From JAICMB01 sp963795935 (lineage in GTDB: Bacteria; Acidobacteriota; Terriglobia; Bryobacterales; Bryobacteraceae), in the NCBI GenBank assembly GCA_963795935.1, contig CAWCJO010000002.1:458188-522187 (forward strand): a stretch of DNA of 64,000 bases. The letters are read 5' to 3'. Below, piece by piece: positions 34,080 to 42,661 of the stretch. Position 1 is the first letter of the stretch, and every line of letters starts with the position of its first letter. The notes under the pieces were generated by a model, which was not told where the DNA came from, searched no databases, and saw only the letters and a list, made by a program, of their open reading frames with translations. The position numbers and the translations under genes are program-made.

Positions 34080-36467
34080 ATGCGCAAGTCCATCCTGCCC
34101 AGTGTCCTGCTCTTATTGTGCAGCAGCCCCCTCGTAAGCGCCTCGGATTTTAGGAACGCGACCATCGTGATTGCGCCGGACGCCTCCAAACAGCAAAAGA
34201 AGGCTGCTTCCATGCTTGCCGAGGAGATTGAAAAACGCACGCAGCTACGCTTGCCTATCGCAAGCTCGGCGCCTGCCGGCCACGCGGCGTTTGTTCTGGG
34301 GCGCGCGGATACGGTCGCGAGGCTGGCTGCGGCGATGAAATCGAATATCCATGGCGGGCCGGCCGAGGGCTTCACTCTGCTGTCGTCGGCCGAAGGCTCG
34401 ACGCCGATCGCGGTCGTCGCCGGGAACGACGAGCGTGGCGTCGTCTTCGGGACCGGCTATCTGCTGCGGCAGCTCACGATGCGCCGCCAGCAACTGGAGC
34501 TTCCCGCCAGCCTCAACGTCTCGACTGCTCCCAAGGTCGCCGTCCGCGGCCACCAACTCGGCTATCGCCCCAAGACCAACGCCTACGACGCCTGGTCCGT
34601 GCCCATGTGGGATCAATATATCCGCGAGCTTGCGATTTTCGGCACGAACACCATTGAGCTGATCCCGCCGCGCTCCGACGATGCCGCCGAGAGCCCCCAT
34701 TTCCCGCTGCCCAAAATGGAAATGATGGTCGAGATGTCGCGCATCGCGGACGAGTACGGCCTGGACGTCTCAATCTGGTTCCCGGCCATGGACAAGGATT
34801 ACTCGGATCCGAAGACTGTCGATTTCGCGCTCAAGGAATGGGAGGAGGTGTTTCGCCGTCTGCCGCGCATCGACGCGGTATTCGTCCCGGGAGGCGACCC
34901 CGGCCACACCGAGCCCAAGTATCTGCTCGCTCTGCTGGAAAAACAAACCGCCAGCCTGCACCGTTATCACCCCAAAGCCGGTATGTGGGTCTCGCCGCAG
35001 AGCTTCGACAAGGCATGGCTCGATGAGTTCTACTCCATACTCGACAAGCAGCCGTCGTGGCTCACGGGCGTGGTTTTCGGCCCGCAGATTCGCGGCAGCA
35101 TCGCCGAACTGCGCGAGCGCGTGCCCAAGCGCTACCCCGTCCGCTTCTATCCCGACATCACGCACAGCATCTCCTCCGAGTTTCCCGTGCAGTATTGGGA
35201 TTGGGCCTTTGCAACCACCGAAGGCCGGGAGGGAATCAATCCGCGCCCGCTCGGTGAATCCACCATTTTCCACCGCTACGAGCCCTATTCCATAGGTTTC
35301 GTAACATACTCGGAGGGCTGCAACGACGACGTAAATAAGTTCATCTGGAGCAGTCTCGGCTGGGACCCCGACCGCAATGTCAAAGACATTCTCCGCGACT
35401 TCAGCCACTTCTTTATCGGTCCCGATACGGCCGAGAGTTTTGCCGCGGGATTAATGGCGCTGGAGCAAAACTGGCACGGTCCGCTCCTGACCAACTCCGG
35501 CGTTGACACCACGCTCGAACAGTTCCGGGCTCTTGAAAAGAGCGCGACCCCGCAACAGCGCGAGAACTGGCGCTTCCAGCAAGCCCTCTACCGCGCCTAT
35601 TACGACGCTTTTGACCGCCAGCGTCTGTTGACCGAAACGATGCAGGAGGACCGCGCCGACTCCGAGCTGCGCAACGCGAAACGTGTCGGCTCGCGAGAGG
35701 CCATGGCCCAGGCCGAGCGCATACTCGATGCCGATATGCTGACATCGGACGCGCGCCAGGATCGCGCCCGCGTCTTCGAGCTGGCCGAAGCTCTTTTCCA
35801 GAGCATTCACATGCAGCTCAGCGTGGAGCGTTATCAAGCCATCGCGATCGGCCGCGGCGCCAACCTCGATGAAATCGATTTCGCCCTCAACAACCGCATT
35901 TGGCTCAAAAATCGCTTTGAACAGATTCGCGCGATCAACGATGAATCGGACCGCCTCGCAAAGATCGGCGAGATCCTGAACTGGACCAATCCCGGCCCCG
36001 GCGGCTTCTACGACGACCTTGGAAATTTGACCCAGGAGCCGCACCTATTGATGGGCGAAGGCTTCGATAAGGACCCGGATTTCCTCCATTCCGCCATGAT
36101 CGGCTTCGGCCGCCTGCCGCAGCAAGGCTGGCGAACCTCTTGGTATTCGGACGCCGAAACTCTCGGCGACACGCCTTTGCGGATGCGCTACACCGGCCTC
36201 GATCCTTCGGCGCAGTATAAGATTAAGATCGTGTACGGAGGAGATATGGCGCGCGTCCCCATACGTCTTGTGGCGAACGGCTCGACCGAAATTCATCCGT
36301 TCATCCAGAAACAAATGCCGCCCACGCCGGTGGAATTCGAAATTCCCAGGCAAGCGACCGCAAACGGCGCGCTTTCCCTCGAATGGACGCGCCCCACGGG
36401 CACGGGCGGCAATGGCCGCGGATGCCAGGTCTCGGAGGTCTGGCTGATTCGCGAAGGAAGCCGCTGA
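34080..36467 (+). CDS. secreted glycoside-hydrolase-like protein (GH67/GH20b-type N-terminus)
   Basis: A 795-residue exported protein: signal peptide (SILPSVLLLLCSSPLVSAS), N-terminal alpha/beta domain (NATIVIAPDASKQQKKAASM, LAEEIEKRTQLRLPI) of the kind that precedes GH20, GH67 and GH115 barrels, then a TIM-barrel-like region (VRGHQLGYRPKTNAYDAW, YIRELAIFGTNTIELIPPRS, EYGLDVSIWFPAMDKDY, IDAVFVPGGDPGHTEPKYLL). A helical part and a C-terminal beta domain end in EVWLIREG. The overall layout suggests an exo-acting enzyme on an acidic or N-acetylated sugar. I cannot fix the catalytic acids, so the activity is open. It is paralogous to the second half of the damaged gene at 26326-29673. Its stop overlaps the start of the HpcH aldolase gene (TGATG). 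Confidence 0.75.
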   Translation: MRKSILPSVLLLLCSSPLVSASDFRNATIVIAPDASKQQKKAASMLAEEIEKRTQLRLPIASSAPAGHAAFVLGRADTVARLAAAMKSNIHGGPAEGFTLLSSAEGSTPIAVVAGNDERGVVFGTGYLLRQLTMRRQQLELPASLNVSTAPKVAVRGHQLGYRPKTNAYDAWSVPMWDQYIRELAIFGTNTIELIPPRSDDAAESPHFPLPKMEMMVEMSRIADEYGLDVSIWFPAMDKDYSDPKTVDFALKEWEEVFRRLPRIDAVFVPGGDPGHTEPKYLLALLEKQTASLHRYHPKAGMWVSPQSFDKAWLDEFYSILDKQPSWLTGVVFGPQIRGSIAELRERVPKRYPVRFYPDITHSISSEFPVQYWDWAFATTEGREGINPRPLGESTIFHRYEPYSIGFVTYSEGCNDDVNKFIWSSLGWDPDRNVKDILRDFSHFFIGPDTAESFAAGLMALEQNWHGPLLTNSGVDTTLEQFRALEKSATPQQRENWRFQQALYRAYYDAFDRQRLLTETMQEDRADSELRNAKRVGSREAMAQAERILDADMLTSDARQDRARVFELAEALFQSIHMQLSVERYQAIAIGRGANLDEIDFALNNRIWLKNRFEQIRAINDESDRLAKIGEILNWTNPGPGGFYDDLGNLTQEPHLLMGEGFDKDPDFLHSAMIGFGRLPQQGWRTSWYSDAETLGDTPLRMRYTGLDPSAQYKIKIVYGGDMARVPIRLVANGSTEIHPFIQKQMPPTPVEFEIPRQATANGALSLEWTRPTGTGGNGRGCQVSEVWLIREGSR

Positions 36468-37273
36468 TGCCTGAGCCGGCACGCTGGTCCAATCCAGTTC
36501 GCGCGCGGCTCGAAGCCGGTCAGCCCGTATTCGGCGCCACCATTACGACAAATAGCATCGAAGTCGCCGCGCGCGCCGCGACTCTCGGCTTTCATTTCCT
36601 GTGGATGGAAATGGAGCATTCGCCCATCACGCTCGAGACCCTGCGCGCCATTGTCCTGGCGACGCGCGGCCTTCCCGCCATGGTCTTCGCACGCGTCCCG
36701 GTGGTGGAGTTATGGACCGCCAAGCGCGTCCTCGACCAAGGCGTCAGCGGCGTCATTTTTCCTTTCACATCGACTCCGGAACTGGCCAGGACTGCCGCTG
36801 CCGCGTGCAGGTATCCTCCGGCCGGCCGCCGCGGGTCCGGAGCCGGTCTCGCGACCGCCTGTTGGCCCGAGCCCGACTGCTATCACGATTCCGCCGACGC
36901 CAACGTTATGACGATCACGGTCATCGAAGAAGCAAGCGCCGTCGATCGCATCGACGAGATCGCGGCGACTCCCGGCATCGATGTGCTCTTCATTGGAACC
37001 AGCGACCTATCGTTTTCGCTCGGCCTGCGCGGCCGGCAGCAGGAGGCGCAGCTCGACGACGCCATCGCGAAAATCGTCTCCGCCGCTCAACGCCACAAGA
37101 AATTTCTCGGACGCCCCGCCGGCGCCGCCCAGCAGATTCTCAAATTCCGCGAGATGGGGTTTCAGTTCTTCCAATGCGCCACGGAACTCGGCTTGATGAG
37201 CATGGGAGCGCGCCAGCTCCTCGATCCGCTCTCGAGTTTCGAGAGCCAACGTGGCCAAGGCCCCCTCTATTAA
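36467..37273 (+). CDS. HpcH/HpaI family metal-dependent aldolase
   Basis: A 268-residue class II aldolase of the HpcH/HpaI (2-dehydro-3-deoxyglucarate aldolase) family: FGATITTNSIEVAARAATLG, FLWMEMEHSPI (metal/substrate Glu and His), VFARVPV, VSGVIFPFTST, MTITVIEEASAVDRID (metal Glu) and IDVLFIGTSDLSFSLG (metal Asp). It cleaves 2-keto-3-deoxy acids to pyruvate and an aldehyde. The ATG overlaps the stop of the glycoside-hydrolase-like gene, so the two are translationally coupled. It mirrors the class I aldolase of the divergent arm. Confidence 0.85.
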   Translation: MPEPARWSNPVRARLEAGQPVFGATITTNSIEVAARAATLGFHFLWMEMEHSPITLETLRAIVLATRGLPAMVFARVPVVELWTAKRVLDQGVSGVIFPFTSTPELARTAAAACRYPPAGRRGSGAGLATACWPEPDCYHDSADANVMTITVIEEASAVDRIDEIAATPGIDVLFIGTSDLSFSLGLRGRQQEAQLDDAIAKIVSAAQRHKKFLGRPAGAAQQILKFREMGFQFFQCATELGLMSMGARQLLDPLSSFESQRGQGPLY

Positions 37274-37847
37274 ACGCCAGTGCGCCAGACGCCGGGTCCA
37301 CGGCTCCCCCTACGCCGTGGCGTCCGCGCGTGGGGGGTTGATGGCCATGCTCTGGGCCATCTCCTCCTTCAGCTATACCTCGCGCCGGGCGATTTGTTCC
37401 GTTCTCCGCTTTCACAAAAGCTACTGCGTCTCCTACGGTTTCGGCGGCCAGTTCGCAGGCGGGAACTCGCGCGACCCGAGATATCTCCCGGCAGCATCGG
37501 CGCGCTTGCCTCATTCGAGTGCGCCTTCGAGCCGCGCTTATAGAACTCCCGCGGCGGCTGTGCGCGATGTCGGGCGCTACAAAAGCTGAGCAAGGCTCCC
37601 GCACTGAGACCACCCCACCCCATACAGTTCTAACTGGAAGGCGATCGAGGAGGCTCATGCTCTCAAATTCCTCGCCGCAAAAGGCCTAACTAACGTCCTC
37701 CAGGCGAGCGATCTTCTCCCGCAACAAAGCGCAGGCAGTAGGCCGCCAACAGGTATTTCCATTGCTCGCTATATAAGGCGTTCGTCAGCCGGTCAGACGG
37801 GGAACGGCCATGCGGATTGTGAGGTTTGAGTTCAACGTGGCCGCGCT
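37274..37847. other. intergenic region without a supported gene
   Basis: About 570 bases. A GC-rich hairpin at 37298-37320 (CCACGGC/GCCGTGG) follows the aldolase but has no T tract. On the minus strand, an open frame of about 60 codons ends at 37690 and reads NPHGRSPSDRLTNALYSEQW then KYLLAAYCLRF. It has no start codon and overlaps the end of the primase-like gene in another frame, so it may be a frameshifted extension of that gene or a fragment of another. Nothing else was recognised. Confidence 0.4.
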
Positions 37848-39242
37848 TCAGGCCGTGGCTTCCCGCACAAAGCTGGGAGCGATGCGCGACAGCTTGATGA
37901 GGCGGGAGCGGTGGCCTTTCCAGGCGGTATAGGAGATGCCGAAGACGGTAAAGGGGGTGGCGTTGAGGGCTTCGGAGAGCGATTTGGGCGTGGCGGGGAT
38001 GGCGGCTCCGGCGGAGGCGAGGGCGTGGTGAAGGTCGGTGGGCGTACCGATCCAGTCGGGGTGGGACTGGAGCAGCTCATGGATGGATTCGACCAGCGGG
38101 TTGGCGGCGAGGGCGCGGCTGATGTCTTCGTTCGCCATGCCGAGAGCGGGGGCGGCGGCGGTGGCCCATTGATGGGTGTCGGGGAAGCGCGTTACGGGCG
38201 CTGGATCGGCGCCGGCGAGGTTCGCCAGAGCGCAGGAGACGGCGGCGCAGAGACCTCCGAGGATGGCGGGGGCGGCGGCTTCGAGAGCGTTCGCGAGACT
38301 GCTTTCGGTGCGCATGCGCGCGGGGGTGAGCGCCTCCAGCGGGATGTGAATGGCGTTGCGGGTGAAGGAGGGATGCGGCGTGGTGGCGGCGATGACGATG
38401 GGACGCTCGAGGAAGAGCGGCTGGGGGTGATCGAACATGTTGCGCTTGCAGATGCCGAGGCCGGCGCCGGAGGAGACGCGAGCGAGGGAATCGGCGATGG
38501 GGCGAGGCAGGGAAGTGACCTGGTCGAAGGCGAGCACGCGATTGTGGAGCGCGAGCGCGAAGAGGTCGTGTTCGGTGGCGGGCGGCGAGAGCAAGGGAGC
38601 GGCGGAGGGATCGAGCAGGGCGCGGAGGCTGCGGGCCAGGGTGGACTTGCCGCTGGAGGCGGGGCCGGTGAGGAGCAGCACGGGATAGGGTCCGGCGGGG
38701 CGCATGGCCGCAATCAGCCACATGACGGCGCGGTCGATGACGGAGTCGGGCAGGCCGAGGATGGACTGCAGTCGATCGTGGGGCGAGGAGCTCGATTTCA
38801 CGGGACGGGGTAGCGGCTCGGTGGCGGCGCCGCAGAGGAAGCGCCAGGATTCGGCCGGGGCGACGTCGTAGCCGCGGGCATCGATATGGACGACGTCGTT
38901 GGCGGCGTTGGCGAGATTGAGGAGGACGGTATGGGGGTTGCGGCGCTCGCCGAGCCAGCCGAGGCGCGTGAAGATTTGGCTGGCGGGAAAATCGGAGTGC
39001 TGGGCGTGCGCGGAGAAGACGCGGATGGAGCTGCTCAGGGCGTGCCAGCCCGGGAAAATGCCGTGCTCGCAGTGGAAGCTGTGGGCGAGCCACTCGCGGA
39101 AGCGGATGGAATCGATGGGCCAGCCGTGATAACGGCCGAGGCGGTCGGGGATAACGGCCCAAGGGTGGCCGAAGGTGGTGGAGAAGGGGGTGGCGTGTTT
39201 GACGGCGTGCTCGAAAAGGAGCTCGGAGCGGGATTTGGTCAT
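37848..39242 (-). CDS. orphan primase/helicase-like P-loop ATPase
   Basis: A 464-residue protein. The first about 180 residues lack an obvious motif (ELLFEHAVKHATPFSTTFGH, FREWLAHSFHCEHGIFPGWH). The rest is an SF3/D5-like ATPase: Walker A LLLTGPASSGKSTLARSLR, Walker-B-like NRVLAFDQVTSLP, sensor region GLGICKRNMFDHPQPLFLERPIVIAATT, then an all-helical tail. Such domains sit in phage and plasmid primase/helicases and in integrated-element replication proteins, but no integrase, capsid or plasmid gene is next to it. The ATG at 39242 follows AGAGGA. The frame stays open for 82 codons upstream, but that part is Pro/Arg-rich low-complexity sequence. It diverges from the glycosyltransferase gene. 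Confidence 0.7.
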   Translation of the reverse strand: MTKSRSELLFEHAVKHATPFSTTFGHPWAVIPDRLGRYHGWPIDSIRFREWLAHSFHCEHGIFPGWHALSSSIRVFSAHAQHSDFPASQIFTRLGWLGERRNPHTVLLNLANAANDVVHIDARGYDVAPAESWRFLCGAATEPLPRPVKSSSSPHDRLQSILGLPDSVIDRAVMWLIAAMRPAGPYPVLLLTGPASSGKSTLARSLRALLDPSAAPLLSPPATEHDLFALALHNRVLAFDQVTSLPRPIADSLARVSSGAGLGICKRNMFDHPQPLFLERPIVIAATTPHPSFTRNAIHIPLEALTPARMRTESSLANALEAAAPAILGGLCAAVSCALANLAGADPAPVTRFPDTHQWATAAAPALGMANEDISRALAANPLVESIHELLQSHPDWIGTPTDLHHALASAGAAIPATPKSLSEALNATPFTVFGISYTAWKGHRSRLIKLSRIAPSFVREATA

Positions 39243-39474
39243 GCGATCCTCTGTGGGGAGAGTAGCGGGGGCCGCGTTGGGATTGGGGGGCTGGGCGGGG
39301 CAAGTTATTGAGGGTTGGGGAGATTGGGGTGGGAGAAAGCGGGGAACGGGGGTGCGGGCGCGATTGAGGTCGGATCTCTTTCTTTGCAATGAGAAGAGGA
39401 CAGCCGTTTCAGACCGCCGATGCCTGGATGTGGAACGCCGGCCATGAAGATCCCGCCGCGACCCGCCGATGTGA

Positions 39475-41106
39475 ATGCAGGAGCCCATGCACGTCCTGAC
39501 GGGAACACGCGGAACGTCGCAGGCCGTTCTGGACTGGTTTCCCTACGCGCTGATTCTGCTTCTGGCGCCCGCATACATTTATGCGGCTGTTGCGCCGGGG
39601 GCAGGAGTGTTCCACGACGATGGCGTCTATATGGTTACGGCGCGGGCTTTGGCAAGCGGAGCGGGATATCGCATCGACAGTTTGCCGGGCGATGTGGCAC
39701 AAACCAAATATCCGTTCCTGTACCCGGCGATGCTTGCCGTCGTGTGGCGGCTGTTGCCTGGCTTTGCGGCGCGGGTTGCGGCGTTCAAACTTCTTTCTCT
39801 CGCCTTCACCGTTCTGTGGATGGCCGCGGTGCATCGGCTGGCGAGGCGGTGGGGAGTTGGCCGGCAAGGAGCGGGATGGGTCTGTTTCATGACTTTATCG
39901 AGTGGCTTGGTGACCTTTGTCGCCACGTCGGTCCTGCCGGACTCGTTGTTTTCGTTTCTGTCGACCGTTGTTTTGATCTTGCTCGTCTCTTGCGAGAGTG
40001 GGGATAGTGGGGCCGGGCGCGGCGCCGTGTCCGGAGTACTGGCGGGCGCGGCTTTCCTTACGCGGACGGTTGGCGTCGCGCTAATTGGCGCGGGATTTCT
40101 CGGTCTTGTCTTGAAGCGCAAATACAAGCTTGCGGCGGTGTTCCTGGTGTGCGCGGGCGTGATGTGCGCGCCGTGGCTGTGGTGGCAACATGCGCATGCG
40201 GCGCCGTCGGATCGCGTTCTGGCGTATTACACGAAGGCTTCTTACCAAGGGAACACGATCGGGACTCTGGCGGGCGCCGGCGAGGTCGGCAAAGTGCTGA
40301 CGTCGAATGCTATTTGGCTCGCCGGCGGCCTGGGTTTCCTGCTGCATTTACCGACCTTGTTCGACGCGATGCTCAGCACGGGCGTAGCGGTACTGATTGC
40401 AATCGAGATGCTGCGCGAGTGCCGTGCGGGAAGGCTGATTGCGCCTTTTTGGGCCTGTGCTTACCTTTTGCTTTTGTGGGCGTGGGTGGCCCCGCCGTTT
40501 CGATATATGATCCCGCTATTGCCGCTCGCGGGCATTTGGATCGTGCGATTGATCGCGGGCGTGCAGAGCGCCAGGGTGCGGCTGGCCTGGGCCGGCGCGG
40601 GCGCCACGGTCCTGATAGCTTGCGGGGCGGCAAACGCGGCTACAACGGTTTTCTGCGTGCATGAGGCGCAGGCGTCTTCATTTCTGGGAGAGCCCATGGA
40701 CGATTACCGGGAAGTGCAGGCCTTGTGCCGCTGGGTGCGAAGCGCGACGCCTCCGCGGTCCGTGGTGGCGGCAAATGACGATCCTCTTATTAATTTGCTG
40801 TCGGGCCGAAAGGCGATCCGGTTGTGGGCCTCCGATCAATATCGTACGTTTTACGCAACGAGTTTGCCTGGCGCGGCGGGGACGCCGACGCAGTTCCAGA
40901 ATCACTTGCTCACAAATCGGGTTCAATACCTGCTGCTGACGCCGATGCCCGGCTTCCTGGAAGCGGCGTCGTTCAACAGAGTATTGAGGACGGTGGTGGA
41001 ACAATGTCCGGGGTCGTTGCAAATGGCGGAGCGGCTGCGCGACGCGCGCTATTTCATTTTCGAAGTGAAGCGCGCGCGGCTGGCCGCTTGCGTGGTTAGG
41101 AATTAG
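39475..41106 (+). CDS. ArnT/PMT-like glycosyltransferase (GT39/GT83 type)
   Basis: A 543-residue membrane protein with about 11 helices in the first 380 residues. The catalytic-type acidic pair lies in the first external loop (GVFHDDGVYMVTARALASG), followed by YPFLYPAMLAVVWRL. This is the GT-C layout of enzymes that move a sugar from polyprenyl phosphate to lipid A, protein or another acceptor at the outer face of the inner membrane. The C-terminal about 150 residues are soluble. The start is ATG 39475 or 39487. Its 3' end overlaps the convergent Rieske oxygenase gene by 11 bases. Confidence 0.8.
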   Translation: MQEPMHVLTGTRGTSQAVLDWFPYALILLLAPAYIYAAVAPGAGVFHDDGVYMVTARALASGAGYRIDSLPGDVAQTKYPFLYPAMLAVVWRLLPGFAARVAAFKLLSLAFTVLWMAAVHRLARRWGVGRQGAGWVCFMTLSSGLVTFVATSVLPDSLFSFLSTVVLILLVSCESGDSGAGRGAVSGVLAGAAFLTRTVGVALIGAGFLGLVLKRKYKLAAVFLVCAGVMCAPWLWWQHAHAAPSDRVLAYYTKASYQGNTIGTLAGAGEVGKVLTSNAIWLAGGLGFLLHLPTLFDAMLSTGVAVLIAIEMLRECRAGRLIAPFWACAYLLLLWAWVAPPFRYMIPLLPLAGIWIVRLIAGVQSARVRLAWAGAGATVLIACGAANAATTVFCVHEAQASSFLGEPMDDYREVQALCRWVRSATPPRSVVAANDDPLINLLSGRKAIRLWASDQYRTFYATSLPGAAGTPTQFQNHLLTNRVQYLLLTPMPGFLEAASFNRVLRTVVEQCPGSLQMAERLRDARYFIFEVKRARLAACVVRN

Positions 41107-42178
41107 CGCTCAAGAACTCGTGCAGCAGCAGATGGAAATGATGGACGCCGTTCTCGCGCTTGGCGGAAAAACGGCCCTGGTTGTACGCGCGCGAAGCTAA
41201 GCCGCGCTGCACGTTCTCGCAGATTTTGATGTCTTCGCGCTGGATCTCGTCGCTGAACGCGATGGTCTCTTCGGCCACGTTGCCTTCATAGGCAAACCAT
41301 TCGAAGATGGTCAAGGTCTTGTCCGGACCGAGCGGCAGGATGACGTTGCTGCTGAGGTTATCGGGATAGATATTCAGCATGAAATTGGGGAAAATCCAGA
41401 AATAGAGAGCGCCCGCTCCGTCCTGCTCGTATTCGTAACGGCGGGGCGGGCCGGCGGCGCGCTGCGCGCGAATGGGAGCGTACTGGGAGGAGTAATAGCG
41501 GAAGGTATCGACGCGATAGCGCGCATAGTCCAGTTCCCGGAAGAGGCCGGGGTGCGCGGCCGGGAGATGATAGCCCTCCAGGTAGTTGTCGACGTAGACC
41601 TTCCAATTGCAGTTGATGACGTATTCGCGGCGGGCGGAGGGGCGCAGGCGTTCGACGGGGCAGCCGAAGTCCGCCGTCCGGCGCGGGATATCGCCCCAGA
41701 CCTCGTCCAGGGCGGGGGCGGCCGAGTCCAGATTGACGAACACGAAAGGCCCCCAGGTTTCAACGCGGAATTGCGGCAGACATACCTCCGCGCGGTTCCA
41801 ATCTTCGACGCCTTCAAATTCGGGGGCGCCGAGGAGTTTCCCGTTCAACTCGTAGGTCCAGGCGTGATAGGGGCACCGCAGGACGTGGCCCGATCCGGCG
41901 CCCTCGACCAGGATCGAGGCGCGATGGCGGCAGACGTTCGAGAAGGAGCGTAGGACGCCCTCGGCGGCGCGCGCGACGACGACGGGCTCGCCCGCGATGT
42001 CGCACGCGGAGTAGGCGCCCGGATCGGCGACGGCGGCGGCGTATCCGGCGAGTTGCCAAGTGCGCGCGAAGATGCGCTCCCGTTCCAGTTTGAGGAACTC
42101 GGGCTCGGTGTACCAGCGCGACGGGATTGTAGCGGCGTGAGAGAGATCCCGCCGCGGCTGGTAGTCGGAGAGGTCCAT
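41096..42178 (-). CDS. Rieske aromatic-ring-hydroxylating oxygenase, alpha subunit type
   Basis: A 360-residue non-heme iron oxygenase. The Rieske [2Fe-2S] ligands C-x-H ... C-x2-H are in NVCRHRASILVEG and LRCPYHAWTYELNGKLLG. The catalytic domain has YVDNYLEGYHLPAAHPGLF (two iron-binding His) and NLSSNVILPLGPDKT. The family hydroxylates or demethylates small molecules (aromatics, betaines, carnitine). No reductase or beta subunit lies next to it, so electrons must come from elsewhere. It follows the 127-residue unknown gene after 19 bases and may form a unit with it. Confidence 0.85.
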   Translation of the reverse strand: MDLSDYQPRRDLSHAATIPSRWYTEPEFLKLERERIFARTWQLAGYAAAVADPGAYSACDIAGEPVVVARAAEGVLRSFSNVCRHRASILVEGAGSGHVLRCPYHAWTYELNGKLLGAPEFEGVEDWNRAEVCLPQFRVETWGPFVFVNLDSAAPALDEVWGDIPRRTADFGCPVERLRPSARREYVINCNWKVYVDNYLEGYHLPAAHPGLFRELDYARYRVDTFRYYSSQYAPIRAQRAAGPPRRYEYEQDGAGALYFWIFPNFMLNIYPDNLSSNVILPLGPDKTLTIFEWFAYEGNVAEETIAFSDEIQREDIKICENVQRGLASRAYNQGRFSAKRENGVHHFHLLLHEFLSANS

Positions 42179-42197
42179 AGGCGGCGCTTGGTGCGCG

Positions 42198-42581
42198 TCA
42201 GGTGGCCGCTTCAGTATAAAACCGCTCGATGCGGTCGTAGATTTCGCGAGGAAATTTCAAATCGCGGTACACGTTGCACTGCCGCGGATCGTCCGCATCG
42301 GGACAGATCGGAAACTGCTGCCGGTCCATCCATTCGAGAATGCGGTCGCGATGCGGGGGATTATAATTTTTCGCATTCACCTGGCGCAGCAATCCAGCGG
42401 CTTCGCGCGCATCGCACTCCGGATCTTTCTCAAGCATTGAGACGACCTCGCCGTCTTGCATAAAGTAACGCGCCACCATCGCAAATGCGAGCCGTCCGTA
42501 GTGGCCGATGGACTCGCCGCGTTCGAGCGCGCCGATGAGGTGGCTCATCATGGGGCTTTTCTTCAAATCATCGACGGGCAT
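42198..42581 (-). CDS. conserved small protein, unknown function
   Basis: A 127-residue soluble, all-helical, acidic protein: MSHLIGALERGESIGHYGRL, AFAMVARYFMQDGEVVSML, VNAKNYNPPHRDRILEWMDR, FPICPDADDPRQCNVYRDL. The dense conserved-looking motifs (IGHYGR, YNPP, PICP, CNVY) and two close cysteines suggest a real family, possibly metal-binding, but I cannot name it. It is co-directional with the Rieske oxygenase and divergent from the enolase-superfamily gene. Confidence 0.75.
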   Translation of the reverse strand: MPVDDLKKSPMMSHLIGALERGESIGHYGRLAFAMVARYFMQDGEVVSMLEKDPECDAREAAGLLRQVNAKNYNPPHRDRILEWMDRQQFPICPDADDPRQCNVYRDLKFPREIYDRIERFYTEAAT

Positions 42582-42661
42582 TTTTGTTTTCCCTCCATCT
42601 GGGAGACGCCCGCGGGATTCCGGATGTTTCGCTGTTTCTTCGCCGCTGCCGTGATACGCTG

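Noticed and set aside
37298..37320. GC-rich hairpin after the HpcH/HpaI aldolase as a terminator
   Set aside because: Only 7 base pairs and no T tract follows.
37251..37658. Short overlapping frames on both strands after the HpcH aldolase
   Set aside because: No start context, no recognisable motif and Arg/Ser-biased composition.
38077..39303. 408-codon minus-strand frame in another frame of the primase-like gene
   Set aside because: Almost pure Arg/Pro/His low-complexity translation, a by-product of GC bias.
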